A DNA stretch of 64,000 nt from Quercus robur (GCF_932294415.1 NC_065538.1:17459656-17523655); one strand, 5' to 3'; shown: positions 41,393-55,580, numbered from the stretch's first letter. Translations and numbers: made by a program. The notes: generated by a model not told the origin, from the sequence alone.

Positions 41393-44334
41393 TTAACAGG
41401 AACTATAGGATGATGCTCTTCTATGAACACTGGGTTTTCCACCCTGAGGCAGAGAGTCCTTTAAAACTTCTGCATATTTCATCAACTCATACTTCTCGGT
41501 GTCATCTGAGTGATGATCAAGTGTGCTTTTTAGAGCCAAATCAGAACCCTCCCTACCCAAAACAAATCTCTTGTACGAATAAGAGGATCCCACATCACTA
41601 TTTCTTTCGGCACCATCTATATCCTTGAAGTTTTCTTCTTTACTCTTGAATCTGTTGAGATCAAAAGAGAGTCTAGATGAACCCTGAAGACTTTTGAATT
41701 TATTCCTATGCCCCACAGTGTCAGCATACATTCCTGTTGAAATACCTGAACTTCTTGAGGAATCAGCATCTTCTAAAGATCCAGACTTTTCTGATGATAA
41801 ATATCCATGAAGAAGTATTCTTCTAAGTTTGTGGAAATATTTTGGCTTGCTTGAGCTGTTGGTTTTGGTTGCAGATGAATTATCTACAGAAAAATCATCA
41901 AACTCTCCAGAGTCTGTAAGAGCAGAAGTTTGAGAAGTTGACCATTGGTCATAATCAAAATCTATAATGCTGATCCCTTTTTCTCCCATCCCTTCAGAAT
42001 GTGCATATTCAAGTATTAACTGCTTGGCTTTCTCCTCAGATTTGGGGCTTAATGTTTTGCTCAGGTCCCTTGCCACTGATTTACCATCAGGAGGCTGAAA
42101 ATTTCGAAGCTCATATCGTAAGCAAGCATTTATCCACTTCAGATAGACTAATTCCTCAGCATCAGAGCATCGATCTGTTTCAAGTTGCTCAATTTCCTTT
42201 TCAAGATCCTCATTTTTGCGTCTCAAGTGCTCACTCTCCACCCTAAGTGCTTCCGCCTGCAAGAATACACATATAGTGAAATGTAAAATAATAATTATAA
42301 ATAATAATTTAAAATAAATTAATTAATTAACCAAAAAAAAAAAGAGGAAGCAGAAGAGAAGAAGTAGAACAAGGGATTTACTAAAAATGAACTAATACCT
42401 CTGGATCTTCTAAAACAGAATTTGCAAGGACTTGCGTAGATTCCAACCTCCGACTCAATTCAGTATTTTCTTTCTGCAATCTCAAATTAGACTTTTTTAA
42501 CTCTTCAACCTCAACCTCCAGATCCTTTAGCCTATGCAACTTTAATTGAATATTCGGATCACCTGGAGCATCCTTGTATTCATGGTCTTGCAACTTCAAA
42601 ACTCTTTGTTGAAGGGCTAAGATCTGCTCCTTGTTCTGTTCAGCTTCAGACCTAAGTTTCTTCTTGAGCAGTTTAATCTTTGCTCTTGCAGCCTCAAGGT
42701 CAGCCACCACCTTCCCATGTTCAGCCAATTGTGCCTCTAGCCTCTGGTTATCCGCCTGTAAGGAATTAATCTTGAGAGTAAATAGCTTAGCCTCCATATT
42801 GTTTATCTTCAATCGATTTTGGAGCTCCATGCAAGCAGTTTCTTGCTCTTTAAGGCCATAATACTCAAGCAATTCGAGTTCAAGATTTCTCTCCCTCTCC
42901 CGAAGCACTCTGACCATGTTCCTCAGGTGCCAGATCTCTTGCTCATATTCATCGTTTTCAGTACTTCTAAAGGCTTTTGAAGTATCTATATTTGACCTGG
43001 GTGTTTCAACATCAGTCTTTGGAGAAAAGCCAGCCTTTGCAGCTGCAAAGTCAAGTTCATTCACAAGATCATTAAACTCTGGCAAGAGGAGCTCTTCTTT
43101 ATCTCCACTACTTTTACTGCTGGGAGAGAATCCAGCTATGGAGTCAACACAGACCTTCGGTATGAATGTCTCATCCTAATGAATAGAGATCATATTAAAT
43201 TTTAATTCAGCAAAATAAAATCTAACATAATTTTAATTATCCATTTGTTTGGTTCTCTGAAAACTATTACCAATGGGACTGTTGTCCACTCATTCCCAGT
43301 CATTTGAACAGCCAATATTTACAGCAAATTTGGCAAATTTTGCAGATGAAGTCATTTAATTCCCCGAATTGACTCATAACTAATAGATTTTACAGTAAAT
43401 ACAAATCTATCAAAGAATAATCCCTGTCATTGCAGGGAAATCAAGAGACAGAGATAAAAACAAGGACTATTTAAGTTTGTCACTGCATCAGCAATCTTCA
43501 AATTACCACTTCTATTTTCTCCTTGATCTCTCAACAAGCAGATTACAATTTGCAACAATCTCTATGATTACTTCATAAATAATCCACACATCAATGTTAT
43601 AATGCTTGATTGCACAGAATAGAAGAGAAAGTGAGAGGAAATAGATCTACAAGTTTAGATCTTTCATTTTCCAGTTTCATAAACACAGAAAATAGAGTTC
43701 AATTTGGTAAATTATTTCACAGAACATACTTGAAAAAATCATTCAATGTGTCCATTTTGTGAAAAAAAAAAAAAAAAAAATACTCGGCTTTATCAACAGA
43801 TTCTCCACCAATCAAGCAATATTAAAAACATAAGAAATCAATTAAAATTAATCAACATTCACTCCACCTGTATATAATGATTTTCACTATTAAAAAGTTG
43901 AATTCATTACATATAAGATTAAAACACTCTTCTTGTTTGAATGGGATTTAAGATCCAACTAAGTTACTGACTTACATATTCAGCTGCAACAGAAACGGTA
44001 TTGGAGGAAATGGATGTTGTTTTTATGCCAAGAAGATCATCTTTAGGCCAAGCTCTTCCACCTTTTAAATTAACTTCATTCCCATGATCTAGTAAGATGC
44101 ACAATGTAATCAAAACATGGACTTGAAACTAGGACCAGATAAATCTACAATAAAAAGATTTGATATAAGGAAAAAATGCAAACCCAAAGAACGTGGCGAG
44201 TGGGGTGGTGGTGAGGGTTTGATCCTTTTCGTTCTGAGGCGAGAGTAGAGAAATCCAGCAAAAGAGATGGCTAAAGCCACTCCAAACTTCAATAAAAGAG
44301 GTTTTATATCCCTCTGCTCTTTCACCATCATCAT
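41393..44334 (-). CDS. CHUP1-like coiled-coil protein (lacks the proline-rich region)
   Basis: Four minus-strand exons, 44334-44184, 44088-43976, 43175-42399 and 42256-41393, total 1905 nt and predict 634 aa. The N-terminus has a hydrophobic stretch (LLKFGVALAISFAGFLYSRL) just after the start and a basic segment, consistent with membrane anchoring. Exon 3 encodes a long heptad-rich coiled coil from about residue 120 (EYEQEIWHLRNMVRVLRERE, later VEVEELKKSNLRLQKENTEL). Exon 4 continues with ELVYLKWINACLRYELRNFQ, a signature of CHUP1/IPGA1-family proteins, then a Ser-rich low-complexity tail ending SSYSSC. CHUP1 itself places chloroplasts via actin; relatives associate with microtubules. The polyproline actin/profilin-binding segment and the conserved C-terminal domain of CHUP1 are absent, so the role is probably different. 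ATGs at 44331 and 44328 are alternative starts. Confidence 0.9.
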
Positions 44335-44972
44335 TCAAAAACCTCTACCTGTAGCTAAATTCATGAATCCCCACACAAACACAGAGATCACAGGTCCTCT
44401 TCTTCATCATCATCCATCTAAATGCTCAAAACAAAACCATAAGAGCTATGTCAGATTAGTCCACATACCCAAATCAAGAAAATCCATGTGACCCATATTA
44501 CTAAACCATTAATGAATACGAAATATCAAATTTAGTAAAAAACCTTACTAGTTTATGTTAAATTCAAGGACCAAAATTAGAAAGATTCCTTAAAACCAAT
44601 CACAAGTTAGACCCAAAAAGGATAAAAACAAAAAATAAAATTTACACAACTAATTTCAGTTCATGCTAGTCACAGATAAATAAAAAGATTATGCATACCA
44701 GCAGCAACAACAACATCTCTACCATCCATTTCCAATCAACACCAAAATAATCCAATAAAAACAATTAAAAACAGGTTTGACCCAAATAGGATAAGAAAGA
44801 AATATATACATCAAATTTAAGAACTAATTTTAGCTTATGCTAATAATAGACAAAAGAAATAGATTATACATACCAAGAAACAAGAACATATATAAAACCC
44901 ATTTCAAACTAGCAAAACTTAATCCAATAAAAACAAAAAATAAGGAAGACCCTTTTCAGTTTATGCTGATTC

Positions 44973-45008
<36 letters not shown>

Positions 45009-45816
45009 TTACCAAAAAGAGACCGTTACAAAAGGCATTGAACCAGGGTTGAACAACAGAACAGTAACGTTTTGATGTTGTCTTTGGTTTCTGTTTCTAT
45101 TGAGAGTTTGTTTGTTTATTTAGGCCTGTTTCATAGGTTTGATGGAAAAAGACAGTTGGGTGTGAACACAAATCTTGGGTCGTTGTTATGATAGTATTAA
45201 CAAACACTGGCCACAGACTATTGTCTTACATGTCATGATTAATATGATGTACAGAATGTAGGTGTGCTAGAGAGAGACATATAATATATAAATATTGGTA
45301 CATAGAAATAGTGGGAATTTGGTTATAGACATATAGAGAAGATTCTGATTCCAAGTTGAGAAGCAAAGAAAGATACAGAGGTTAAGCCAATAAAAAAATG
45401 AACTAGATAATTTGGTGGGTTAATTTTAGATGGCCTTTGTACCTAAAAACTAATGGCTGACCAATTTAATCGCTATTTATTTTTTTTATTTTTAAAAAAA
45501 ATTTCCTTCCATTTATCACTAGAGAAGGGATAGGATAAAGAAATTTAGGAAGTTAAACAAGAAACATTTGTTTTATTATATAAATGAAAACAGAAAACTA
45601 AATTTGGCTTTTCATTCTTTTTTTTTCTTTTTTTTAATATCCAATAAAATTATCAGATGGAGTTTAAAATTTTTGCTCATCTGAAAAAGAAAAAAAAATT
45701 GTTGTTGATCTGTTAGCAAAATTGGCATTCTGTACTTGTTTTAATGGTCCCTAAATTAGTGGGGCTCTTCTAGGCCATAAGCAAGACAACCCATCTCAAA
45801 GTCAAAGATCTTCATA
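44335..45816. other. Upstream region of the CHUP1-like gene
   Basis: Should hold the promoter and leader of the minus-strand gene. A (GA)n microsatellite at 44974-45006 reads (TC)n on the coding strand, often seen in plant leaders. No further gene is visible. This part is missing from the duplicate at 55873-60299. Confidence 0.5.
44974..45006. repeat. (GA)n microsatellite
   Basis: About 16 GA units, 640-670 bp upstream of the CHUP1-like start codon. Confidence 0.9.
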
Positions 45817-46196
45817 GTTTCTACCATGTTTTTGTTTTAGTGTTTTTCCCTTGAGGAAAAATAAAAAACATTATTGAATTGCAAATTGTATGGAAAAATA
45901 GATTGATCCAATGACAGTTGCAAAATAGCAAATTCAAACCTTTGTTTTTTTTTTTTTTTGAATAATATCGAGAGGCATGGACTCATTTCCTTTTCTATTT
46001 CTCTAAGTTAGAACAAAAAAAATTGGAGTGGGGTAGGGAGGCGGATGGAATATACAGATTCGTGGATTGGTTTATAAATAAACCAAGTTCTTTGTTTATA
46101 ACTTGAGTGTGACTTAAGGGGAAAAAAAAAAGTAATAACACTCCCCTTCTTTGAGCCTTAAGGTTTGAAGAAATTAACACTCTTTCCTTTTATTTA

Positions 46197-49100
46197 TATT
46201 AATAACAAAATATTTCAAATTTCTTTAAGAATCTCTTTATAAATTTAAAATAAAAGTACAAAATTTATCAAGTACCAAAACATTTGCAATGACAAATCTT
46301 TCTATAACTAATTGAGAAAAAAAAAAAAAAAAAGGATTGCAACTACAAATCTCTCTATAACTCGTTGAGAAAAAAAAAAGGAAAAAAAAAAAACAAAATT
46401 TATTACTTAATATTTTAAATTACACTTTAATTTAAAAATAAGGGTTTTTTATTTTGAAATTGAGGATAATTTTGGAAACCTACCCTTAAGCACCACATTA
46501 GTACACAAATTTTTAATATTAATTTAATAAAATTTGGTCAAACAAATGTAAAAGAGAAAATGTTTTTTCCCTTCAAGTTTGGAGTGAAGTGTCATTTTTC
46601 CAAACTTTAAGAAAGGAGAATGTAATTACCCCTAAAAAAAAACGTGTATATTTGTTAAATTTATTAAAGACGTTAAGCTAAAGTTTAAGTTAATGTTCAA
46701 CTATTAAATAATTCAAATTCAAACATAATAGTATATTTGTGAACAAGTTATTGAATATCAAAATACGAGAGTCAATCTAAGTTATATAATATTATATGTT
46801 TGTATGCGTGTATAATAGAATTTAAAATTTTAGACTTTGGCTAATTCCATTACCTTCACATCTATTAAATTATGCCATAAAAGTCAAAACATTAACATAG
46901 TCCTTTTAAAATAAAAAATCATAAAATAGTCCAGTAAAGTAATCAACATGGTCCAGCAAGCTTACGGATTGTGGAATCAAAAAAATGAATAGGACTATAA
47001 TATAATGTCGTGTTGACCTTCTAACAATATAATATGGTTGTGGCTTTATCATGGCCACAATTGCAAACTGTCTAATAAGTGAACAAATAGATGGTACAGA
47101 GCCAAACACGCTCAAAAGTTAGCCTTCATAAATCTTTATGTACAAATCTGGAATTGCATTTGTAGGAACTTAAATGAAGTAATAAAGACATTCTTATAAT
47201 GAAAGTAGGTTCGATGCAAGACTATTTTGTGTTAACAAGACAGATATCAAATGTGACTGTTATGCTCAATAATACTGGCAAGTCACCCCACCTTGAATAT
47301 CCAGCATTGTTCAATGACTTATTATTGTTGAAGAAAATGTTACACAGATTTATTACTTTGAGAAGATAGTTACAGATAGAAGTATATAGCAATCTCACTT
47401 CTATAATCTCAAGTATAAGGCACCTAAAACATGCATTGTAGTTGATGGCATCTAAAACATACATTGTAGCTGATAGCATCTGAGGTTTGTGATGTTCCAG
47501 TTTTACTTGGAATTGATCGCCCACCAAATACCAAAGCTAATTTCATTTGATCTCCTACTTGATTTCCAATCATAGCACGAGGGGCTGAACATCAAATAGT
47601 TCACCGCAGTAAAACCACAATCATATTGGACACCACCAACAATCCAGATGAAAAGCAAGTTTACAAAAAAATTTCCATGAGTAGCACCACATGCATGTCA
47701 AAGGAGGATGATGGAAAAAAAAAATGCATACTCCCAAAAGCTTCATGGCTATACGCAAGTCACAGCACACAAAAGGTTCAAAAATCTGGATTTATGTGTA
47801 AATGTTAGATGCAAATTCTAGACTCGAAATTGAAAAACTGAGTTCTCAGGTCATAAATTTCTTGGTGTGTGGTGTGCCACTGCTTCACAATATTGTTTCT
47901 TTAACTCCATGACATGCTACATTGATGCGCCTATGATATGTTAATGGAGCTTCATCAATCAACACTGTTGTGTCTACAAATCAAGCATAGAGACTTTCCA
48001 TTCTGCCATTTGGAGCTCTATCATTTGACTGTGTAGAGCTTTTTCAATCAACTGTACTTGTACCCGAATGTAAGAAATGGCTTTCTGAGGTACATCGTTG
48101 CTTATTAATTACTCCCAATTTAAAATGTGCTTCACCAAATGTTCAAGACTGCACAGCCAAAGATGTAAGAAGGGGAAAAATTGTTAAAAATACTCATAAG
48201 CAAAGCCCATAAACAAAAATCTCCAAACTAAAGGAGTATTTAGACGACTCCATAAAAACCTCAGCTTTAATACCAAGATCATATTTTTATTAATTCACAA
48301 TAATGGTAAATCCTCTTAATCACCCTTTGATTTGTAGGTTATGGTATTGGTGGATTATGTGACTATAAAATCATTCTTGTGAAAGTGTGAACCAGAAGTG
48401 AATTTTGATGAGATTCTCCGCTCCAAATTTTGTAAAAGCGTAAAGAATATGAGAATAATTCCAATGTTTAAACACTTGTAAACTCAATTTAACAATCAAT
48501 CAGGTGCTTTCACAATTAAATGTTTTGAAAACCATATTGAACATCATGATAAATTTTCCCAACATTGGATGTAAGACCATCATTGCTATGAAAATTTTAG
48601 TGGATTTGACACCAAAAGAAAATCACAAGTATTTGGTGTAAGTATACAAAACATGCAAGATTCAGAAAATTATGCCATTCCCAATGGCAGAAAAGGAAGA
48701 GTTTTAATCTGGCTGGAGTTGAGCATAACCATTGGAAAATAAGATATCAACTAGTCCTCTTAATCCCCTACAATAACATAGTATAATGATATTGAGCAAT
48801 GTGTTGGTTATAATAAGAAAAATGGAAATTATAATTACAGATTTTATTGTTTAAGTTCTTAGATAATATGAAAAAGGTAAGATGATAAAGAAGAATAAGG
48901 ATAAATAGTTACCTATATGTTGAATGAGATACACAATACCATAGCCTGTACTTAATGGCCTTCAATTTCACGTATATGCAAATAAGTGGCTAACTGTAAA
49001 ATTTGTGGACACTCGGACTGTAAGAGCAAATTAATAATTTTAAATTTAATGCATGGTTGTAAAAGGATTACAAAAACGACATTGATCAATGAAAAAAGCT

Positions 49101-49259
49101 TTCAATATATCCCTCACTACCTTGAATTCTCTAGCCACAAATACACAGGATAACATTGCTTGCAAATTTATATGACAAAATGCCCCATCAAGTCCCTTTC
49201 TCAAAATATGCTGAATTCAAGGGAACAAAAATCAAATTATCAAGGTAAGCATATCGAAT
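46197..49259. other. Intergenic AT-rich region
   Basis: I see no gene with recognisable domains. Short open frames (47222-47527 minus, 47626-47808 plus) lack family resemblance and splice-consistent neighbours. A tandem duplication is visible near 47420-47480 (aaaacatgcattgtagttgatggcatct, repeated with changes). Confidence 0.45.
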
Positions 49260-52070
49260 GAGAGAAATCAGAGTATGTTAAGGCTACAAAGCACAAGACT
49301 GGAAGCCAATCTTTTGGACCATCAATACAAACAGTCATGAACTAGGAACTTCTAGTTATAAGATAAAGGTAAAGCTCACCACTGCAGCGTGCAAATCCTT
49401 CTCAATGCTTACAACTTCAAACATGGGCATCAATACAGCATGTTAGGCCTCATCCATGTGAGTGTCAGAACCAAAAGACTCTGTAACCTAAATCAGGATT
49501 AATAACCAGCTTGAGATAATTTTGAGATTAAATTATATGCATCAGGAGATAAGATCAGACTCACAATGCACAGGTTAAACAAAGCATATGATTACCGGAG
49601 TTCCATTATCAATGTTTTATGGGGGTCCAGCCACAATATCTTTGAATGCACGCCTTTTAGTTTCCTACAGAGAAGGATAGTCTTTTATGCAAGTTACACA
49701 TTTGTAAATTATCATTTTCACAGCAACTTATTAATGTTCCATTGCATAGCCCACGCCTCTCAAAATAAGGGATCATAAAATGAATCCAATTTTACCTCTG
49801 CAACAAGAAAGCCAATATTCGCGCCAACCCAAATTTCATTACCACGTAGATCATAGAGTCCCTCTTCAAGTTCCATTTACTCCAAGTGCAACTGGTTGGA
49901 ATGCATAGATCAATAACCACTGAACATATAAACTGGAGTTGCCAAGTTAATGATAACTATGAAAATGAAATAATAAAGTTATCTGTGGCAAACAATATAT
50001 ATTTAGTATATTCCCTGGGCCTGAATGGTTAAACTACTTTGGAGGTGTTACTAAGCCATGTGATGTCCAGATTATGGTGCTACAAAAAAAATTTAACCTT
50101 TTGCAGGACGTTTCCCTCTGGCACAAGATTTTCTTCCATGAGGAACATTGTTTCAAGTTCACCTTGCATAATAAATAAGACAAAATGAATTATAAATAAA
50201 AGAAAAATAATCACATCTTGTGATTCTCGCTCGTTGTTCCTTAGCTCTCTTTTTCTTTGTAATTAGTTTTTCCTTTATGTTTCTGCTTTTCTTTCCTTTT
50301 TTGTAATCTTTCTTTTGCTTTGTGCTACTTTGCATAAAGCAGTTTTTTTTAATAAACATCTTTCTTACTTATCGGAAAAAAAACATTATCTTTAAAGATT
50401 GCCACATAAATTATTTTGTATTTATAATTGTGCATTCTAAGCCTTTGAATTGTTCTTGTTTTTGTTGTTGCCATTGTAGTACTAACTGTGCATTCAAGTG
50501 CAAATTCTAAAATCATAGCCACCAAAATGGTGTCTAACAAACTATGTATTGTTTTGGTCTCTTTATCTTTCCTCATTGCCCCCTTTCTTCTTTAAATTTT
50601 ATAATACAAAATATTGATGTCCAATTGGCTTTTCAACTAATCTTAATTTTATGCTTAGAAACTAAACAATCTTCCAACTCATTATAATTTATTGAGAAAG
50701 GAATCAATATAGGCTTGCAGACCAATTTTAAAGAAATTTCTTTTCATTAGTAAAAGATATCAAGGTGAACTATAGTGCTTCAGAATGCTAATCAGATATA
50801 AGCTAAGCAACTAATAGTAGCAAAGCAGACATTGGCCCAAAAGAAAGGTAGCCTTGAACTCTTGTTACGGTGTGGTTTCAGTGCTATTTACAATTACTTA
50901 GTCTTGTACATAAAAAATTCTGATAGCGATAACATGTTGAAATTTAGTTCTAATCAATGGTGAGAAGATGCAGCAATTATTCAATGCAATGATTTGGGGC
51001 AATCTAATAGGAATAATTGACAACTAGTTAAGAAAAAAAAGTGAATTGAATTTATGAAACATGAGTACCTAGTTCTTGATTGTATTAGAAACCTGAAAAC
51101 CCTCATAAATGAATATGTGATACATCAACACTAGAACAGTATGATAGGCAAGAAGAGTCATAAGCAATTTTACTTTGCCTCAACCAAAAGAGGAGGGAGA
51201 AAAAGAACATAAAGATTTCTTGAATTCTGTGATTACCTGTATCATAAAAGAAATGAACCAAAACAAAAAAGGAAAGTAAAAATCTCCTTCAGCAAAGAAA
51301 TCGTAATAAGCCAACAAGAAACTCTTATTCACTTCCATTAATGTTGGTTTCATAAAAGCAGTATCCAATTGTTACCTCCCATGCCCACACTCTTCCAGTT
51401 GGGATGTTGTTCCAAGATGTTTGTAATATCTTCTTCTACCTGGTGGTTTCTTCCCATGCATGCCACAGAACACTTTAGCCTTGAGACAAGAAACAAGCAT
51501 ATGACATTGATTAAAAAGTCAATATATATATTTTTAATGTAATAGTTACGAGCATTCAAAAATATGGATAAGAGATAACATAAAGATTTTGCTGGCCAAT
51601 TACCTCAGTTGCTTTTTATGTGTCACCAAATAGACTGGCCCCTACAGAACACCAGCATTTGAAGTCAAGATTGTTTTTGCTGCATCTTTGAAATGATAAC
51701 AGAGCTTTGTAGTTAGAAATTTACTCACAATGTCTGAGGCCCAAGGGAACGCAACATTTTGCATGATGTCTGGCCAGAATGAGGGCAAAGTATTCCTTGA
51801 CCCTTAATAGGTTGGAAATTATTGTTACTAACTATGGAGCAAAAAGAAAATGCAGCAACATCATGGAAAGAGAAGAATAAAAAGTTACCTGTAGGAAAAT
51901 TAGAATTGAGGTACCCATATCAAAGGCAAGAGTTATATGGCTTCAATACCTATATTTTTTGCTCATTCTGATGACAAATTTGGATTTTTTTTTCTTTACT
52001 TGGTCCAATCTTCTCTTGTCCACCTTTTATTAAGCCATTCCAGAATTAGGAAATTATGGATGGTAACAAA
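49260..52070 (-). pseudogene. Unidentified gene relic, tandem unit 1
   Basis: Collinear with 52985-55580 as a diverged tandem copy. On the minus strand several short open pieces sit between splice-like signals: SFWPDIMQNVAFPWASDIV (about 51735-51800); an exon-like block at about 51365-51465 after ttgtctcaag; GELETMFLMEENLVPEG (about 50105-50160); LRGNEIWVGANIGFLVAE ending at a GAG/gtaaaa donor near 49808; ETKRRAFKDIVAG starting at 49664; and MFEVVSIEKDLHAAV (about 49380-49425). The block at 49664 hits a stop (TAA 49617-49619) and the pieces do not chain into one frame, so I treat it as a decayed gene. I do not recognise the family. Confidence 0.5.
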
Positions 52071-52639
52071 AGGTAGGAATTTTTTTTTTTTTTTTTAAAA
52101 GGAGCATTTACCGATCTCTCTTGCATGGGATGTTTTATCCAAACACATCACAATTCCCAACTCAACCTGCTTAATGAACAAGAAGAAAGAATGAGAGAAT
52201 TAATGTATAAGAATTTTTTTTTTTTTGGGTGTTACTAAAGGGGCATTCTAGTTTCACTTCTAGAATTACAGATACCATAATTATGTCGAGCAATATTTTT
52301 GGCCTAAAAAACCATTGTCATTACCCTTTCTCAACTATACAATTTTTATAACAAAAAAATAGAAGGGCTAGTTGCTTCTTTATGACAAGTTCTTCTCTTG
52401 CTAGAAACTATAAAATGTTGCAACTCATAATTGCTTAAAAGGAATGGACATAAGAACACGTCCTTTTTTCAAGAAATTTGTTGGAAAGCGAAAGCGAAAA
52501 CAAAGAACATAAAAACAAGAATTCATTTCACGTGTACCTATTTCTTAACTATAAACAATCATATAATGTAGTTATATGGCTTTTTGCTAAGAAATCAATT
52601 AACTGACTCATACAAGAAATAAAGGAAAATTTATGGAGC

Positions 52640-52960
52640 ATTTTTAACTATTTTGATTGTTTGAAAAGCTGGAATTACCTAGTAAATAAATGTGTGATCA
52701 AACAAGAGAGCTATGGCTCCAAAAAAGAGGTGAAAAGAGAAAGAGGGAAGAGAAATCACACTTCGCCTTAACCAGAAATGGAGGGAGAGGGAATAGTTAC
52801 AAAGTACATTTATCTTTAGCATTCTGTAATCATCTGTATCATGAAGGAAATAAACCAAAATTAATGAGGAAACTCATGATGGGATTGAGGCAGTAAAGAC
52901 CAAAGAAGTCATAAGAATCTAGTAGAAAACACTGTTCATTCAAGAATATAGTTGGTCCTC
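52640..52960 (-). pseudogene. Partial third unit of the unidentified relic
   Basis: Matches the part of the two full units found at about 51060-51340 and 54520-54800 (shared marks: a gaaacctgaaa/gaaagttgaaa-like block, tttgcctcaaccaaaag, atcatgaaggaaataaacca). It then joins directly to the start of unit 2 at about 52985, as expected from unequal exchange. Confidence 0.45.
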
Positions 52961-52984
52961 GTACGGGAAAAACAAAATACATAC

Positions 52985-54449
52985 CTTCAAAATAAGGTGG
53001 ATAAGAGGAAGAAATCAGACAATGCTAAGACTACAATGAAGCATTTGGAAAAAGCCAATCTTTTAGATCATTATCACTTCAGAACATTCAAAAACTAGGA
53101 ACTTCTAGTAAAAAGATGTGTACAAAGCCTACCTGTAGTGCATAACACCATTCTCTACGCATACAACTTCAAACATGGGCTTAATGAGTCTCGTTTACGG
53201 TATGTAAACAGCAAGGACCTTTTTCTGTGGCCTGAATTATGAGTGGCAACCAGATTTCAATTATATGAGATTTAAACTTATGATTTCATTAGGAGATAAG
53301 GTAGATGTGATCTAAAACCCACCACAAATTATTCAAAGCATCCTGGACTTCCAATATGTCTTTATCAATGGTTTTAGGAAGTCCATCCATAACAACTTTG
53401 AGAGCACGCCTTCTAGTTTCCTGCAAAGAAGAGTGCTCTTTTACACAAGTTTCAAATTTTTACTTATCATTTTGCAGAAGCTTCTTAGTATTACTTTATA
53501 TATATATATATATATATATATAGTTACAACCTGGATGTCTCCATTGGAAACACCATGAGATGTTGAGCTAAAAGGCTCTTAATATTACACAACCCAGTCC
53601 AAACAAAATCAGGGATCCTAAAATAATCCAATTTCACCTCCACAGTACAACAAACCAATATTTTTGTTGAATCAAATTGCATTACCTCATATTAATATCA
53701 CAAAAGTTCTTTCCAAGTCCCATCTACTCCACGAAAGTACAACTGCTAAGATGCAAGAGTTAACAATTACTAAACATATAAATTGGAGCTATTTCCCAAG
53801 GCAAAGACAACTATGTAAATTCAAGTCTTAAAGTTTAATGTCAAACATTATGCAACATGCTCTGTTCCTGAATTCTGCAGACAGCTTTGGAGATGCAACT
53901 GACCCCTCAAGATGTTCCAATTATGGTGCCAAAATCTTTTGCATAGCCATTCCCTCTTGTGCAAGATGTGCTTTCCCAAATGACACATAGTTTGGAGTTC
54001 ACCCTGCACAATAAAACAAGATGACGGAATGATAGAATGAAACACAAAGCATGAGCTGAGAAAATTTTGTCAAGCTTTGCAATTGAGATTATTTTGTGGT
54101 ACCAAACATGAATTCTAGTGAAACTTCTAGAATTACTACCCCTTAAAAAATGAAAATAAAAGATAAAAACTAAAAATCATATCTAGCAACGGATTTTTCT
54201 TTTCTTTTTTTATTAGTCATATCTAAGCAATGGATTTTGGACACATATCCTTTCTTATTGTACTTTTCCTCACAAAATTTGTAATCAGAAAAAATGACAG
54301 CCAACTGTCTTTTTACTAAAATAAATTCTCTGCTCTGAAACTACTCAATCTTTAAGGTAAAGGTTAATTGCTTAGGAGAAAGAACTGACATAAGACCACA
54401 ACCCATTTGAAAAAAAAAAATGTAATAGTTGGGAAAAATACAAACTCAG

Positions 54450-54497
<48 letters not shown>

Positions 54498-55580
54498 TGT
54501 GGGGGAAGTATATGAAGCATGATTAAACAGTTCTTGATTTTATTAGAAAGTTGAAAGCCCCCATATATGAATGTGTGATAAAAGGCATAATGACAAGTGA
54601 AAGAATAGAGGCAAGAAATTATAATTTGCCTCAGCCGAAAGCAAAGAGAGAGAGAGAGAGTACATCTATGTGTAGTGTTTCTGTAATTACCTATATCATG
54701 AAGGAAATAAACCATAACCATAGAGGAAACTTGTTGAGTGAGGATAAGATTGAGGCAGCAAAGAAGTTGTATTAGACTATTAAGAAAATGTTATTCTCTT
54801 CCACGAATGTTGCTCCATAAAAGAGTATCCAACTAACAAAGCCAAGGTATTTGTAATTTTTTCGTCTTGACCAGTGGTCACCTCTTATACTTCGCACTCT
54901 TCAATGTAAAGAATCACTTCAGCCTCTGAGACAAGAAACAAAACATACGATTTTGACATAAAATTTAATAACTTGCAAGCATCTAACCCTGTATCTATAA
55001 AACTTGATCATCAACAAAATCATTTTGGAGCCTAAAGAGCCCTTCTCTTTCATCATAAGATTAGCATATAGATAAAAGATGCGAATTATCTAATTTTCCT
55101 TTCATGTGTCACATGGCAGGGTAGCTAGTTTAGCTACATCTTTGAATTGATAATGCAGATTTTTACCAAAAAAAAAACCTGTGCTATGTGATAGGATTTT
55201 TAAACTTTTAAAATAATATACTCAATGATATCCATTAAAAAATTACATGTATCTCCAAATCAAATCAGATTGAATGAGGCCCGAGGAGCATATAACACTT
55301 TTGCATTATGTCTGGACTAACTGAGAGTGAAACATACCTAAACCCTTGATCGGTTGGACATTATAGTTGTTAAAAATGTACAAAGAAGCAAATGCAACAA
55401 TAGTAAAAAGGGGCTGAAAAAAACACAAGAAGTTACCTGTAGGAGAACTTTAATCTAAGTGCCCATATTAAACCAAAAGTTGAACGGCCTTGATTCCAGA
55501 ATTTGGGGAATTTCTAGACTGGTCCACTTTTCTACTCTTCACCTTTTACTTTGTCATTCCAAAATTAACCAACTATGGAT
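52985..55580 (-). pseudogene. Unidentified gene relic, tandem unit 2
   Basis: Diverged copy of 49260-52070, in the same order and orientation. Its best-preserved piece is an exon-like block at about 53322-53420: after a ttctttgcag acceptor the frame reads ETRRRALKVVMDGLPKTIDK and then DILEVQDALNNL before a possible gtgggt donor. Another block near 53160 reads KPMFEVVCVENGVMHY before a gtaggc donor. Other blocks contain shifts or stops (AEVILYIEECEV then TAA near 54900). A 40-plus-base poly-A at about 54450-54495 interrupts it. No protein family could be assigned. Confidence 0.5.
54450..54495. repeat. Poly-A tract (about 46 nt)
   Basis: A long uninterrupted A run inside relic unit 2. Unit 1 has no such run at the equivalent place. 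It might be the tail of a small retroposed insertion, but no body was recognised. Confidence 0.8.
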
